DNA of 6,371 bases, taken from NCBI GenBank assembly GCA_023145575.1, contig JAGLDN010000449.1:1-6371 (forward strand), read 5' to 3'. The first letter of the stretch is position 1, and the number at the start of each line of letters is the position of its first letter. Position numbers and translations under genes: made by a program. The notes under the pieces were generated by a model. That model searched no databases and was not told where the DNA came from. It worked only from the letters and a program-made list of their open reading frames with translations. Origin of the DNA: Psychromonas sp. (GTDB lineage Bacteria; Pseudomonadota; Gammaproteobacteria; Enterobacterales; Psychromonadaceae). Positions 6,126 to 6,371 of the stretch are shown here, piece by piece.

Positions 6126-6160
6126 CAAATTGTACCGAAATATAAGGCACAATTTGCTTT
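6126..6160. other. Hairpin in the right-hand intergenic region
   Basis: CAAATTGTACC (6126-6136) pairs with GGCACAATTTG (6146-6156), with one mismatch and a 9-base loop. The downstream sequence CTTTGTTG is not a clean T-run and no gene ends close by on the plus strand (the nearest stops at 5952). It could be a weak terminator or an IS-related stem. The surrounding region 5956-6270 shows no gene. Confidence 0.35.
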
Positions 6161-6276
6161 GTTGACTTTTCATCTTGAGGGGACATGTCGATAGGTATTT
6201 TATTTGTCATTATTTATTTTGGTGCACACTCCTACAAGGTGAGGTCACAATAAGTAATCTAGTTAAATAACTGATG

Positions 6277-6371
6277 TTACGCAGTTGAGACCTGCACAAG
6301 GCGTAAGGCTTCAATTGCTGTTTTTTGTGCTTTGATGTAAAGCTTCGTTTTAAACCGAACGTCGTCAGTCC
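6277..6371 (-). CDS. Possible C-terminal end of a gene leaving the window
   Basis: On the minus strand one frame is open from the window edge to a TAA at 6279-6277 and encodes TDDVRFKTKLYIKAQKTAIE followed by ALRLVQVSTA. Its composition (Lys-rich helix, then a short hydrophobic end) looks like a real protein end, but 30 codons are too few to name a family. Other frames here are also partly open, so this is tentative. Confidence 0.3.
   Translation of the reverse strand, partial: TDDVRFKTKLYIKAQKTAIEALRLVQVSTA

Noticed and set aside
6170..6290. Further copies of the dispersed repeat near the right edge (GGGGACATGTCGA and ACGCAGTTGAG)
   Set aside because: Only 8-13 bases match the other copies and flanking bases do not align, so chance is a sufficient explanation.
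1..6371. CRISPR array, tRNA or rRNA genes
   Set aside because: No regularly spaced repeats and no tRNA- or rRNA-like conserved segments were seen on either strand.

Overview
The window is AT-rich bacterial DNA. It holds one intact two-gene operon, one intact gene of unknown function, one frameshifted secreted-protein gene, and a large share of decayed insertion-sequence (IS) DNA. The FieF and CysE sequences look gammaproteobacterial. Low GC, several broken transposases and a fresh-looking frameshift suggest a host-associated lineage in a phase of genome decay, something like the Legionellales or Piscirickettsia group. That placement is inference; no marker here fixes the taxon.

Layout, left to right. 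Positions 1-860 carry no convincing gene. They hold a copy of a dispersed repeat (about 20-125), a featureless AT-rich stretch, and a second, longer copy (about 683-920). The right end of this second copy supplies a promoter-like pair (TTTACG, 18 bp, TATACT) about 30 bases upstream of fieF. fieF (968-1921), a cation-diffusion-facilitator metal exporter with every metal-site residue kept, is followed after 8 bases by cysE (1930-2706), a serine acetyltransferase with its catalytic residues intact. Positions 2858-3504 are the remains of the C-terminal half of an IS110-family transposase. It contains frameshifts and two tryptophan codons turned into stops, and it is split by a third repeat copy (about 3070-3265) lying inverted relative to the one before fieF.

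On the minus strand, 3597-4510 is a gene for a secreted protein of about 304 residues, cut in two by a one-base frameshift near 3984. It is followed by a well-formed intrinsic terminator (3533-3590). Positions 4622-4774 hold the N-terminal helix-turn-helix fragment of an IS30-family transposase, next to another repeat copy (4781-4831). After about 300 bases with no clear gene comes an intact orphan reading frame (5176-5952, 258 aa). The right edge has a hairpin and perhaps the last 30 codons of a minus-strand gene leaving the window.

How it works together: the only coherent functional unit is fieF-cysE. One gene exports Zn/Fe-type divalent metals and the other makes O-acetylserine, the precursor of cysteine. 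A link through thiol and metal homeostasis is plausible but inferred from linkage alone. The operon is bracketed by inverted copies of the same repeat, one of which seems to provide its promoter.
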